A DNA stretch of 64,000 bases from Ruminiclostridium papyrosolvens DSM 2782 (GCF_029318685.1 NZ_CP119677.1:3401001-3465000); one strand, 5' to 3'. Numbered from the stretch's first letter, positions 55,936 to 64,000 are shown. A program made the numbers and translations. The notes: generated by a model not told the origin, from the sequence alone.

Positions 55936-57333
55936 ATGCTAATTATAGACAAGTACTCATATAAACCGTTATATATACAGATTTATCAACAGATAAAAGA
56001 TAAAATTGTATCAGGTGATTTATGTGAAGGAAGCGTGCTTCCACCAATCAGAACAATGGCGAAGACTCTCATGGTTGCCAGAAACACTGTTGACAGTGCA
56101 TATCAGCAGCTTTGTTCTGAAGGCTATGTTCTTGGCAAGGTTGGTAGCGGCTATACAGTGCAAAAGATAGACATACCCAATATGATAAGCCCAAACACTA
56201 AACTGCTTGATTTCACAAGCAATACTGAAGAAGTTCAGCCATCGGAGGCTGCAATGTTTGATTTTCAATATGGTAAATTGGATATTGCAAACTTTCCTCT
56301 TCGTATCTGGCGCAGACTACTTAATCATGTATTGCTGTCCGATGAAATTAGAGGACTCACAGATTACAATGAAAAAAATGGTGATTTGTTACTTCGAATT
56401 CAGATTATGAAATATCTTCATGAATCAAGAGGTGTTATTTGCAGTCCGGAACAGATTGTTCTTTGTTCCGGAGCAATGTCTGCGGTGAGCCTTATTTGTA
56501 AATTAATTGCTACAAAAACTGTTGCAGTAGAAGAACCGGGGTTTGATAGTGCAAGGGAGACCTTTATCAACAACGGCTATAGGCTTAACCCCGTCCCCCT
56601 TACAGGGGAGGGTATTGATTCTGACAAGTTAAAATTATTAGAGGCAAAGCTTTTATACACTACTCCATCACACCAGTTTCCCACCGGAATTGTCATGCCT
56701 GTTAATAAACGTCTTCACCTTTTAGATTGGGCGAACCAAAACGCTGCATACATTATCGAGGACGATTATGACAGCGAACTACGTTATAACAGCAGACCTA
56801 TTCCCTCCATTCACTCACTTGACCAAAATGGCAGAGTGATTTATATCAATAGCTTTTCAAAAGCCTTGGCCCCCGGCCTCAGGATGGGCTTCATTGTTTT
56901 ACCTCAAACATTGTTAGAAATATACCTATCCAAATTTTCACATTGTAACTGCTCTATCCCTTGGCTTGAACAGAAAACCATGTATCACTTTATGGAGCAA
57001 GGACATTGGAATAGGTTTCTGAATAAAATATCGGTAATTAACAAACGAAAGCATGATACATTAATCAGTACCTTAAATAGTCAGATGGGTAAACGTACAA
57101 CTGTACATGGCAAGAATGCCGGTCTGCATATTCTACTAGAAGTAGATAATGGTATGTCGGAACAAGAGCTTATAGAGGCTGCCCGAAAGGTCAAGGTCAA
57201 GGTTTATCCTGTATCAAATTATTGGATTAATGTACAGAATTACTCCGATAATATGGTTCTAATGGGATACAGCAGTTTGTCAGAAGAAAAAATCGTGGAG
57301 GGTGTCTCTCGCTTGAGTTCCGCTTGGTTTTAA
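55936..57333 (+). CDS. MocR-type regulator (GntR helix-turn-helix fused to aminotransferase)
   Basis: 465 residues: GntR winged helix (1-75; YIQIYQQIKDKIVSGDL, LPPIRTMAKTLMVARNTVDS) followed by a fold-type I aminotransferase domain (about 110-460) with the PLP lysine in NSFSKALAPGLRMGF and EDDYDSELRY. Such proteins sense pyridoxal phosphate or an aminated ligand and control neighbouring genes. The divergent flavin protein belongs to the pyridoxamine-oxidase superfamily, which fits a vitamin B6 link, but this is inference. Confidence 0.94.
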   Translation: MLIIDKYSYKPLYIQIYQQIKDKIVSGDLCEGSVLPPIRTMAKTLMVARNTVDSAYQQLCSEGYVLGKVGSGYTVQKIDIPNMISPNTKLLDFTSNTEEVQPSEAAMFDFQYGKLDIANFPLRIWRRLLNHVLLSDEIRGLTDYNEKNGDLLLRIQIMKYLHESRGVICSPEQIVLCSGAMSAVSLICKLIATKTVAVEEPGFDSARETFINNGYRLNPVPLTGEGIDSDKLKLLEAKLLYTTPSHQFPTGIVMPVNKRLHLLDWANQNAAYIIEDDYDSELRYNSRPIPSIHSLDQNGRVIYINSFSKALAPGLRMGFIVLPQTLLEIYLSKFSHCNCSIPWLEQKTMYHFMEQGHWNRFLNKISVINKRKHDTLISTLNSQMGKRTTVHGKNAGLHILLEVDNGMSEQELIEAARKVKVKVYPVSNYWINVQNYSDNMVLMGYSSLSEEKIVEGVSRLSSAWF

Positions 57334-57356
57334 TATGTGAGTATACAATAATAGCT

Positions 57357-57406
57357 AAAACAATAAAGAGACTCAAACCATAAGGTTTGAGTCTCTTTAT
57401 TGTTTT
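57357..57406. terminator. Bidirectional terminator between the MocR gene and the tRNAs
   Basis: A 23-bp perfect stem (57357-57379 with 57384-57406) with an ATAA loop and A/T runs on both ends; it serves the plus-strand regulator and the minus-strand tRNAs. Confidence 0.9.
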
Positions 57407-57408
57407 AA

Positions 57409-57482
57409 TGGAGCGGGTGATGGGAATCGAACCCACGCAATCAGCTTGGAAGGCTGATGTTCTACCATTGAACTACACCCGC
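57409..57482 (-). tRNA. tRNA-Gly (anticodon UCC)
   Basis: 74 bases with CCA encoded. Acceptor stem GCGGGTG/CACCCGC, anticodon loop CTTCCAA giving anticodon TCC, T-loop GGTTCGATTCC. Confidence 0.95.
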
Positions 57483-57488
57483 AAATAG

Positions 57489-57563
57489 TGGAGCGGGTTA
57501 CGAGATTTGAACTCGCGACTTTCACCTTGGCAAGGTGACACTCTACCGCTGAGTTAAACCCGC
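57489..57563 (-). tRNA. tRNA-Gly (anticodon GCC)
   Basis: 75 bases with CCA encoded. Acceptor GCGGGTT/AACCCGC, anticodon loop TTGCCAA giving GCC, T-loop AGTTCAAATCT. It lies 6 bases upstream of the other tRNA-Gly in the direction of transcription. Confidence 0.95.
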
Positions 57564-57582
57564 ATCACTGACTGCAAGAGAT

Positions 57583-57611
57583 ATTATACCTAGCAGCAAT
57601 TGATTTGTCAA
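57583..57611 (-). promoter_or_regulatory. Consensus SigA promoter of the tRNA-Gly pair
   Basis: On the minus strand TTGACA (57611-57606), 17 bases, TATAAT (57588-57583), 20 bases before the first tRNA: a perfect consensus, fitting strong stable-RNA expression. Confidence 0.85.
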
Positions 57612-57639
57612 CACGTTTATTGAAAAAAAGTAAATTTTT

Positions 57640-58368
57640 CTACATAAAAAGCATTTTTATTATGTAGTAAAAAACAGGTATAAAAACAGCCGGAAGTAAA
57701 TTTCCTACTTTTATCTTCTTTATCTCTAAAAGATTAATACCTATTGCAAATATTAATACTCCTCCTATAAGGGACATCTGAGAAATTACAGCATCTGAAA
57801 GCCATGGTTTTATTACTCCCGAAAGTAGAGTTATTCCACCCTGATAAACTAATACGGGTATAGCCGAAAACGCAACTCCAATACCTAGTGTTGAAGCAAA
57901 TACCAAAGATGTAACCCCGTCAAGAATAGATTTTGCAAATAATGTTGAAGGGTTCCCGGAAAGGCCGTCTTCCAAAGCCCCAACTATAGCCATTGCACCT
58001 ACACAGAAAACAAGACTTGCAGTCACAAAGCCGTCGGAAAAAGAACCTCCTTTGTCAGGAATCCTTTTTTGAAACCATGTTCCCAAGCTTTCAAGCCTTT
58101 TCTCTATTCTCAGGAACTCACCCACCAGACCACCTATTACCAAGCTGAAAATCATAAGCATTATATACTGCCTGTCCAACTTATTGCCATCGACTATAGT
58201 TACAATTTCCTTAATTGTACCCGATATACCTATAAAAACTACCGAAAGACCTATGGCCTGCATTACAATCTTCTTGTATCTTTCAGATATACCATTTCTA
58301 AGCAGCGTCCCTGCCAATCCCCCAACTATTACAGCGCCTGCATTTACAATTGTACCAATACCGTACAT
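57640..58368 (-). CDS. DUF554 membrane protein (YdfK-like)
   Basis: 242 residues, about seven membrane helices, with the DUF554 marks GTIVNAGAVIVGGLAGTLL at the start, FCVGAMAIVGALEDGLSGNP and TLGIGVAFSAIPVLVYQGGI. Probably a transport-type membrane protein; substrate unknown. GGGGAGCG lies before the ATG, 10 bases after the CCA-adding enzyme gene. Confidence 0.92.
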   Translation of the reverse strand: MYGIGTIVNAGAVIVGGLAGTLLRNGISERYKKIVMQAIGLSVVFIGISGTIKEIVTIVDGNKLDRQYIMLMIFSLVIGGLVGEFLRIEKRLESLGTWFQKRIPDKGGSFSDGFVTASLVFCVGAMAIVGALEDGLSGNPSTLFAKSILDGVTSLVFASTLGIGVAFSAIPVLVYQGGITLLSGVIKPWLSDAVISQMSLIGGVLIFAIGINLLEIKKIKVGNLLPAVFIPVFYYIIKMLFM

Positions 58369-58378
58369 AATCGCTCCC

Positions 58379-59725
58379 CTAATTCATATGCTTCTTCGCA
58401 AGTTCCAATAATTTTTGTTTTTCATTAAGCTCCGGACATTCCAATACACAATCGCATAAATAATCCAGCATTTCTCGTATTTCTATGCCTGGTTTCATTC
58501 CAATCAGCAGTATCAAATCATCTCCGTTAACAGCCATGTCCTTTTTATTCAAGCATTGCTGTTCGCTTTTTATATCTGAATAAATTTTCTCTATTTTTAT
58601 CCACTTAATAATCCGCTCAGGAAGAAAATCCGGATTCTGAGCCATTTTATCAGCTTTCTGAACCTTTAGCAATAGGGGAAACAATTCATCACCAATTTTA
58701 TTTATTGCCTTCCTTATGGATTTCGGATTATCCTCTATATCCATATCATGGTGTTTTACAAGTAAAACAATCTTTTTTATAGATTCCTTGTCAAATCTCA
58801 ACCGATTAAGAACTTTTTCCGCAATTTGACTACTTACTGCCTGATGCCCGTAGAAATGGTCTATTCCTTTTGCATCAGTTGTTTTTCTTGGTGGTTTTCC
58901 CACATCATGCAAAAGCATTGTCCACCTGAGGATATGGTCATTATCAATACTTTTTACCGCAAACATTGTGTGGTCAGCTACATTGTAAACATGATAAGGA
59001 TTTACCTGTTCGGTTTTGTAGCATCTTTCAAACTCAGGAAGAATATATGGCAATATCCCTGTCTGGTGGAGGTAGTTGAAATGCAAAGGATGCTGTGACA
59101 CCAAGGTTTTATTCAGCTCATCCCTTACCCTTTCACTACTGATATTGGCTATAAGTGCCGAATTGTTTTTTATAGCTTCAAATGTAGCTTCTTCAATGGA
59201 AAAGCCCAACTGTGCACTGAATCTTATTGCCCTCAGCATACGCAAAGCATCTTCCCTGAACCTCTGCTTCGGGTCACCAACTGCTTTTATCACCCGCTTT
59301 TTTAAATCCTTTAACCCTCCGAAAAAGTCAACCAGACCATGTTCGGGATGATATGCCATAGCATTAATGGTAAAATCCCTTCTTGCCAAATCTTCCTTAA
59401 GACTGGATGTAAACTCAACCTTTTCCGGGCGACGAAAATCTTTGTAATCTCCATCAATCCTGTAGGTTGTAACTTCAAGACTCATTTCACCTGAAAGAAC
59501 GGTAACTGTACCATGCTTTATCCCTGTATCATAGGTTTTGTCAAATAATTGCTTTATATCGGCAGGTAATGCATTTGTTGTTATGTCCCAATCATAGGGT
59601 GCCTTGCAAAGGATACTATCTCTTACACAGCCTCCAACAAAATAAGCTTCGTATCCGGCTTCGTTGAGCTTATTTATAACATGTCCCGCATTTTCGGGGA
59701 AATCAAACTTTTCACATAAATTCAT
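58379..59725 (-). CDS. cca: CCA-adding tRNA nucleotidyltransferase
   Basis: 448 residues. Nucleotidyltransferase head FVGGCVRDSILCKAPYDWDI with the metal Asp pair, RRDFTINAMAYHP, EDALRMLRAIRFSAQLGF and ISSERVRDEL; an HD domain (about 250-350; MLLHDVGKPPRK, GHQAVSS) follows. It adds or repairs the CCA end of tRNAs; the HD part suggests extra phosphatase activity. Both tRNAs here already encode CCA, so repair is the likely role for them. Confidence 0.95.
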   Translation of the reverse strand: MNLCEKFDFPENAGHVINKLNEAGYEAYFVGGCVRDSILCKAPYDWDITTNALPADIKQLFDKTYDTGIKHGTVTVLSGEMSLEVTTYRIDGDYKDFRRPEKVEFTSSLKEDLARRDFTINAMAYHPEHGLVDFFGGLKDLKKRVIKAVGDPKQRFREDALRMLRAIRFSAQLGFSIEEATFEAIKNNSALIANISSERVRDELNKTLVSQHPLHFNYLHQTGILPYILPEFERCYKTEQVNPYHVYNVADHTMFAVKSIDNDHILRWTMLLHDVGKPPRKTTDAKGIDHFYGHQAVSSQIAEKVLNRLRFDKESIKKIVLLVKHHDMDIEDNPKSIRKAINKIGDELFPLLLKVQKADKMAQNPDFLPERIIKWIKIEKIYSDIKSEQQCLNKKDMAVNGDDLILLIGMKPGIEIREMLDYLCDCVLECPELNEKQKLLELAKKHMN

Positions 59726-59814
59726 ACATTTACCTTTTTAACGTAATTTTAATATATTAATAGTAATTGTATCACAATATTCAATTTCTGATACATTATA
59801 ACTTACCCATTGCT

Positions 59815-60189
59815 TCATATACTATTATGTACAAAGGCAGTTACTGCTTCAAGAGGAATCTCAGCCATTGTCCCTATTGATTGGTTGTAAGGACAAAGAG
59901 TGCAGAACAATAAATTAACATCCTTAGCGCAGCAAGCGTTTCCTAAAGAGCATTGGGGCGGTGCTGACGGCAATATTAACAGTTTTAAGTATAAATCAGT
60001 TTGTAGAAGCAAAACCCCTGTAAACCCATTTCCGGCGCCTCCACCTGAATTTACAAATACGGTTACCGTCTGTCCTTCATATTCGCTGTAATTTATATGT
60101 TGCTTTTTTATGACTGGACTTTTCTCAGGAGCTGTAATCTGAAGGTTTTCTGCTTTGCCCTTTCTCCTCTTTCTTCCAATTAAACTCAT
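59815..60189 (-). CDS. Unknown protein with C-terminal cysteines
   Basis: 124 residues. A basic start (LIGRKRRKGKAENL), a middle strand-rich part around TVTVFVNSGGGAGNGFTGVL, and clustered cysteines (CSLGNACCAKDVNLLFC, TLCPYNQS). The look is that of small clostridial spore-surface proteins, but I cannot name a family. GGAGG lies 7 bases before the ATG. It stands alone. Confidence 0.65.
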   Translation of the reverse strand: MSLIGRKRRKGKAENLQITAPEKSPVIKKQHINYSEYEGQTVTVFVNSGGGAGNGFTGVLLLQTDLYLKLLILPSAPPQCSLGNACCAKDVNLLFCTLCPYNQSIGTMAEIPLEAVTAFVHNSI

Positions 60190-60370
60190 ACATACCTCCT
60201 GTATACCTTAAAGAGTTTTATATTTCATTATATTTTCTTTAACGTATAATGCTAATCAAATTATTAAATGATGTGTAACACAATTTATCTGCAATGAATA
60301 CTATGTTATTAGCCATTTAGTTACCAAGCTAAAAAGTTTATCATTAATCTTTGGAGGGAGTTGTATACCT

Positions 60371-60487
60371 ATGTCTAACAAAAAAGGTTTCTTTGGTGGA
60401 TGTGAATGTATCGACGAAAGAGTAATATGGGGTCTTGTTATTGTTTTCATTATTGCGTGCTGTTGCGGAAATAAGCATGACTGCTGA
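60371..60487 (+). CDS. 38-residue cysteine-rich membrane peptide
   Basis: ATG at 60371 preceded by TTGGAGGGAG. The peptide begins MSNKKGFFGGCECIDERV, has one membrane stretch (WGLVIVFIIA) and ends CCCGNKHDC. Size and composition resemble YjcZ-type small sporulation peptides. It has its own ribosome site and terminator, which is the case for a real gene although it is short. Confidence 0.65.
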   Translation: MSNKKGFFGGCECIDERVIWGLVIVFIIACCCGNKHDC

Positions 60488-60490
60488 TGA

Positions 60491-60529
60491 AAATGGCCTA
60501 AGGAGCTACATAAGCTTCTTAGGCCATTT
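60491..60529. terminator. Bidirectional terminator between the small peptide and terC
   Basis: AAATGGCCTAAG pairs with CTTAGGCCATTT; it serves the plus-strand peptide gene and the minus-strand terC. Confidence 0.8.
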
Positions 60530-60538
60530 AATACATTT

Positions 60539-61402
60539 TTAAAGGTCTACTTTTTTAAGTTCAACTTCTTTTTTCTTGTTATCCTCGCCTTTCGACTTAA
60601 ATACAGAGAAAATTACGCTGCCTACCAATATTGCAAATATTGTAAGCAGTGAGGCAACTATCGGTATTTCAAGGTCAAAGTATAAAATACCAAGTTTTAC
60701 ACCTGTAAATACAAGTATGAGCGCAACACCATATTTAACATATTTGAATCTTTCCTGTAATGCCCCAAGAACAAAATATAAGCTCCTGAGTCCCAAAATT
60801 GCAAATATATTAGAGGTATATACTATAAACGGGTCAGTAGATATTGAGAAAATAGCAGGTATTGAATCAATGGCAAAAAGGATATCTGAGGATTCAATAA
60901 GTACAAGTATCGCCAGCAGAGGAGTTGCATATTTCTTACCATTTTCTACGATAAAGAATTTCTCTTCATGCATCTTGTCTGTCATTGGCAAAAACTTACC
61001 CATTATTTTTAGTACTTTATTATCCCTGTGATCAACAGGTTTTTCGTGACCAAACATCATCTTGAAACCGCTGATTATCAATATTACTCCGAAAATATAC
61101 AGAATGAAGTGAATCTTGTTAACAAGAGTTATTCCCAGAACTATAAATATAAATCGTAGAACAATAGCTCCAAATATTCCGTAGTTTAAAACTCGCCTCT
61201 GATAAGCAGGCTTTATTCCAAAACTTGAAAATAAGATAAGGAATAGGAACAGATTATCAACACTAAGACTTAATTCAATAACATACCCGCCAAGGAATTG
61301 CGATGCTTTGGCAGGGCCCTCAATCAGCAGAATTCCGATATTAAATACTATGGCTAATGCCATCCAGAATCCAACCCATTTCAGTGCTTTTTTAGTAGAC
61401 AT
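60539..61402 (-). CDS. TerC/YkoY-family manganese exporter
   Basis: 287 residues, about nine membrane helices. TerC marks: LSLSVDNLFLFLILFSSFGI, RVLNYGIFGAIVLRF, and LIESSDILFAIDSIPAIF with the conserved metal-coordinating Asp residues. The yybP-ykoY riboswitch in its leader shows that it answers to manganese, which fits export of Mn2+ or metal loading of exported proteins. AGGGGG lies 7 bases before the ATG. Confidence 0.95.
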   Translation of the reverse strand: MSTKKALKWVGFWMALAIVFNIGILLIEGPAKASQFLGGYVIELSLSVDNLFLFLILFSSFGIKPAYQRRVLNYGIFGAIVLRFIFIVLGITLVNKIHFILYIFGVILIISGFKMMFGHEKPVDHRDNKVLKIMGKFLPMTDKMHEEKFFIVENGKKYATPLLAILVLIESSDILFAIDSIPAIFSISTDPFIVYTSNIFAILGLRSLYFVLGALQERFKYVKYGVALILVFTGVKLGILYFDLEIPIVASLLTIFAILVGSVIFSVFKSKGEDNKKKEVELKKVDL

Positions 61403-61485
61403 TTTTTACCCCCTAGTTAGTTTTTAATTAATATTGCCAGTCTATATATACTTCATACAATTTATATGAAAAATATAGTGTAAAC

Positions 61486-61527
61486 AAAAAGACCCTGAAT
61501 GTATACAAGCATTACATTCAAGGTCTT
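61486..61527 (-). terminator. Terminator of the manganese riboswitch
   Basis: Stem 61486-61504 with 61513-61527 and a minus-strand T-run. Its 5' arm contains AAGACCTT, the conserved 3' end of the aptamer, so aptamer and terminator exclude each other. Confidence 0.85.
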
Positions 61528-61606
61528 GCTTCCCATGTGGAGAATAAAGCCAGGCTCTTTTTTAAAGCCGGTTGTTGACTTTATCGCTTACAAGCTACTC
61601 CCCTTT
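61520..61606 (-). promoter_or_regulatory. yybP-ykoY manganese riboswitch
   Basis: On the minus strand the aptamer begins AAAGGGGAGTAGC (61606-61594) and ends AGCAAGACCTT (61530-61520), the two hallmark ends of this class, with GTCAACA and GCC/GGC stems between. Manganese binding would stop terminator formation and allow terC expression. Confidence 0.92.
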
Positions 61607-61617
61607 ACTTTAAATGT

Positions 61618-61646
61618 AGTTTATCAAAGTATGGGTATTTAGTCAA
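61618..61646 (-). promoter_or_regulatory. SigA promoter of the riboswitch-terC transcript
   Basis: On the minus strand TTGACT (61646-61641), 17 bases, TAAACT (61623-61618), just before the aptamer. Confidence 0.7.
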
Positions 61647-61671
61647 CAATTTATCCATAAAGTTACATTAA

Positions 61672-61716
61672 AAGAGGCCGCCTACAGAAATATATATTTC
61701 AGGGAGACAGCCTCTT
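61672..61716 (-). terminator. Terminator after the TnpB-like gene
   Basis: AAGAGGC (61672-61678) pairs with GCCTCTT (61710-61716), with an inner AGAAATAT/ATATTTC hairpin; the minus strand continues TTTTAATG. The 3' region 61717-61798 would be the place for a guide-RNA scaffold if one exists. Confidence 0.7.
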
Positions 61717-61798
61717 AAACTAGATAGCTGCACTTTTTTATATGTTTTATCATATAAGCTTACTCTGTAAGCAATGTGCGGCAGCAAAAGCACAATAT

Positions 61799-63274
61799 TT
61801 AAATGATTTCTATATTTACAAAATCACTTTTAACTAATTTATCAAGAATAATTTTTATATCCTTATAATTCAGCTTTGAGTTAATATAGCTATCCTCTTT
61901 TTTGTCGAGTAAACTCTTTACCTCTTCCTTCAACCTGTCATAAGGATTTTCATTCTTGTGAACAAACATATCCAAACCAATAAGTTCATTATTAAGAAAC
62001 ATGCCTTCTGGCGTCTTTCTGGCCTTTAACTTAAAGGTAGTCTTTTCATATTTTATAAGTTTTACGGCAAGATTTCTGCTACCAAGTTCATCCATGCTAT
62101 AACTGGCTCCACAGGTGGTGCATATAAACAGTGTTTCTGAGAACCTGTTTTTTCTGGTGTTGCTTCCGCACACACAACATGTATGGAAAATATCTACAGA
62201 ACTTACTTTTGCAGGAACAGGCAATCCCTTTTGCGGAAGCTTGTAATCCAGCACTCTTACAAGGTCATTGTACATTTTACAACCGTATGCAGGTTTATGC
62301 ACAGTCCCTTCTTCCCTCCAGCTGAGTTTGTCGCCCTTACCCACAAGGTTCTGAAGAATTACCATCGATTTGTTTTTCAAGGCTATATCTGCTATGGTGT
62401 TTGCCATTTTACAGATAATTTGTTTTCTATCCTTTGTATTTTTGCAGTTTTCAAGGCTTCCCTTTGTAATAGAATTTCCTTTTTCATCTGCGATTGTGTA
62501 ATTAATATCGTTTCTGATACCCCTGCTGACGCCCATAAACGTTGTAGTTTTTATCTCCTGCTCCTCTGGCAGGTTAATACTCATACTCAGAAAGTACTCA
62601 TTATTTTTCCACAACAACCGTGCCGTCCGAAGTATTTCAGGTCTCTCAACTGCTTGACTAAGCATGTCCTCCTGCCATTTTCCGAATGAAAGGGGAACTA
62701 TTATGAAGGTTTCCCTTTTTAAACTTTTGGCAGGCTCCGGGCTTTTTGATATATATATAAGTTCCCTGTTATTAGCGGCTATTTTACGTACTTTGGCATT
62801 TTTAATATTCATCAGGAACAGTTTAGCAAAGTACTTGTTGCTGTCAGGATCATAAAGTAAGCAAAAACTTCTTTTTGTGTCATACCTGCAAAAATAAATA
62901 GGTCTTAGCTTTTCATTTACCTGAACATTATCTTGTCTGAAATTCGGAAACACCATATCGGGTTTTGTTTGTTTCTGAGCAAAATAACTTGCCATCGTCA
63001 TCCCAAAGTCAAGCTTCAAAGAATCCTTAAACGGCTGTACATCAAAATTGTTCAATTCGTTTGATATTCTACTGTCTATCCATTTTGAAAGAGACAGTGT
63101 ACTGTAGGTCCCCTTTGGGGATTTATAATTACTCTCAATGTCATCTATATTATCAAAAGCAGTTTTTAACAAATAATTAAATGCATTATTATAATTTTCA
63201 AATGCCTTTTGAATTATTTCACGTTTAAGCTTACCGGGTTTGTGAATTTTTAAATGTATTGTCCGAAGACCCAA
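61799..63274 (-). CDS. TnpB-like protein with a degenerate RuvC site (probably nuclease-dead)
   Basis: 491 residues. The WED/REC-type N-terminal half leads to ARLLWKNNEYFLSMSINLPE and then the RuvC motifs. RuvC-I reads FMGVSRGIRND, where the catalytic Asp of the usual GIDLG is Ser. RuvC-II reads MVILQNLVGKG, where the Glu of ENL is Gln. RuvC-III keeps Asp in SYSMDELGSRNL but loses the following Asn. The zinc finger (CCVCG and CTTCG) is intact. About 100 extra residues follow. The start is TTG with GGGGGAG before it, 15 bases after a SpoIIE-type phosphatase gene, and there are no IS ends or tnpA. This fits a domesticated RNA-guided binding protein, not a transposon. Confidence 0.85.
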   Translation of the reverse strand: MGLRTIHLKIHKPGKLKREIIQKAFENYNNAFNYLLKTAFDNIDDIESNYKSPKGTYSTLSLSKWIDSRISNELNNFDVQPFKDSLKLDFGMTMASYFAQKQTKPDMVFPNFRQDNVQVNEKLRPIYFCRYDTKRSFCLLYDPDSNKYFAKLFLMNIKNAKVRKIAANNRELIYISKSPEPAKSLKRETFIIVPLSFGKWQEDMLSQAVERPEILRTARLLWKNNEYFLSMSINLPEEQEIKTTTFMGVSRGIRNDINYTIADEKGNSITKGSLENCKNTKDRKQIICKMANTIADIALKNKSMVILQNLVGKGDKLSWREEGTVHKPAYGCKMYNDLVRVLDYKLPQKGLPVPAKVSSVDIFHTCCVCGSNTRKNRFSETLFICTTCGASYSMDELGSRNLAVKLIKYEKTTFKLKARKTPEGMFLNNELIGLDMFVHKNENPYDRLKEEVKSLLDKKEDSYINSKLNYKDIKIILDKLVKSDFVNIEII

Positions 63275-63289
63275 GAAAGCTCCCCCTCC

Positions 63290-64000
63290 CTAGCAATACT
63301 CTATACTGATATGTTTTCCCGTATGTGTAAGCAATGCGGCCAGTTCTTCCACCAGCTTGAATTTCATACCCATGTTAAGGGGAAATTCAGGATTCTGATG
63401 TGCCGGATTCATCGCCCTTCCAACAAAGAAATATATACTTGTACTCTCCTCAAGGAGCATTTTTGCCAGCCTTGAAGCACCATCTTTTTTATTTAGCTTC
63501 AGCATATCTCCCATACCACTCTCAGGTGAAACGCAGGCTTTCAACAAATCAAGTGTTTTCCTAAGGGTAAGTACACCTTCTGTTGTCAGGTTTATACCTT
63601 CTATCTCTGCCGTAGGAGGAACCGCAGGATTAAAGTACTCTATAGATGTCTTAATTTCCTTCCCCAAAACTCTGGCAACAATTTGAGACGTAGTACCGCC
63701 GCAAATAACTTTTTTTCCTTCGTTTCCTATAAAACGAGATACAATCTCATCATCCCGTGTAGAATCCACAGGCGGCCCTATCATCAGGTTCAGCTTAACA
63801 GGTTTTTTTGCTTTAAGGGTAACAACTGTAGTGTCGTCACCGGGTTCATGTGAATAAAGGTTATCACAGGCTGACAACAAAAGTTTTGCAAGTGTCTTCG
63901 AGGATGCATCCTTTTTATAGGTCTTTTGTATATATTCACTGACATTATCCCACTGCCACCCCAAATTTAGTGTCTGTCCTATTCCCGCATGGATAACTCC
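63290..64000 (-). CDS. SpoIIE-type PP2C-like phosphatase, C-terminal part (5' end outside the window)
   Basis: The open frame continues past the window edge; the last 237 codons are seen. GVIHAGIGQTLNLGW and PGDDTTVVTLKAKKP are the late PP2C/SpoIIE motifs with the metal Asp pair. The remainder (GPPVDSTRDDEIVSRFI, GGTTSQIVARVLGKE) is the C-terminal extension seen in clostridial SpoIIE-like phosphatases, some of which accompany hydrogenase genes. It would dephosphorylate a serine-phosphorylated regulator. The TnpB-like gene follows after 15 bases. Confidence 0.85.
   Translation of the reverse strand, partial: GVIHAGIGQTLNLGWQWDNVSEYIQKTYKKDASSKTLAKLLLSACDNLYSHEPGDDTTVVTLKAKKPVKLNLMIGPPVDSTRDDEIVSRFIGNEGKKVICGGTTSQIVARVLGKEIKTSIEYFNPAVPPTAEIEGINLTTEGVLTLRKTLDLLKACVSPESGMGDMLKLNKKDGASRLAKMLLEESTSIYFFVGRAMNPAHQNPEFPLNMGMKFKLVEELAALLTHTGKHISIEYC

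Noticed and set aside
61799-63274. Active IS605-type element with TnpB
   Set aside because: No tnpA, no IS hairpin ends, and two catalytic RuvC residues replaced.

Overview
The window reads as a chromosomal segment of a low-GC, endospore-forming, anaerobic Clostridium-type Firmicute. The evidence is the spoIIA operon (spoIIAA, spoIIAB, sigF), the spoVAC-spoVAD-spoVAE trio, HPr kinase beside murB/rapZ/yvcK/whiA, an NADH-dependent trans-2-enoyl-CoA reductase (fabV/ter), strong GGAGG ribosome sites and many TTG/GTG starts. A Ruminiclostridium-like (cluster III) host is my best guess from gene content; I could not search for it.

Layout. 1-0.9 kb: start of a glycosyltransferase and an HPr-like protein that lacks the phosphoryl-accepting histidine but keeps the regulatory serine (Crh-like). 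0.9-9.4 kb (minus strand): a DUF523 protein, RNase R, a lipoprotein with a two-component system, a polysaccharide deacetylase, an HD-domain protein and SecG. 9.5-9.7 kb: a structured non-coding region with competing pairings. 9.7-18.2 kb: lower glycolysis (eno, gpmI and an in-frame pgk-tpi fusion), interrupted by a frameshifted AraC-type regulator, a tandem pair of XRE regulators and a membrane protein. 18.6-23.6 kb (plus strand): a secreted small protein with a two-permease/LolD-type ABC exporter, organised like lactococcin-972-type bacteriocin loci, followed by a pentapeptide-repeat protein.

23.6-34.8 kb (minus strand) is the most unusual region. In transcription order it holds a small frameshifted ORF, a SecA paralogue without the zinc-binding tail, an AgrA/AgrC-like LytTR regulator and GHKL kinase, a 51-residue double-glycine peptide precursor, two small unknown proteins, a C39-peptidase ABC transporter, a HlyD-type adaptor and a secreted TolC-like coiled-coil protein. 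The peptide promoter carries direct repeats at AgrA-like spacing, and a terminator hairpin sits between that promoter and the ribosome site. I read this as a self-regulated peptide pheromone/bacteriocin export system with a type-I-secretion look in a Gram-positive host.

35-45 kb: fabV, a secreted protein, an IS200 element, gap, a DUF2156 protein, an M20 peptidase, trmL, a CheX-like protein and the spoVA operon. 45-54.8 kb: the sigF operon behind a sigma-H-like promoter, whiA, a GH133 glycogen-debranching enzyme inserted in the whiA-yvcK-rapZ-murB-php-hprK cluster. HprK and the Crh-like HPr form a catabolite-control pair at the two ends of the window. 55-59.7 kb: a foldback repeat, a flavin protein divergent from a MocR-type regulator, two tRNA-Gly genes, a DUF554 protein and the CCA-adding enzyme. 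59.8-64 kb: small sporulation-like proteins, a TerC transporter under a yybP-ykoY manganese riboswitch, a TnpB-like protein that has lost two of the three RuvC catalytic residues, and the end of a SpoIIE-type phosphatase gene.
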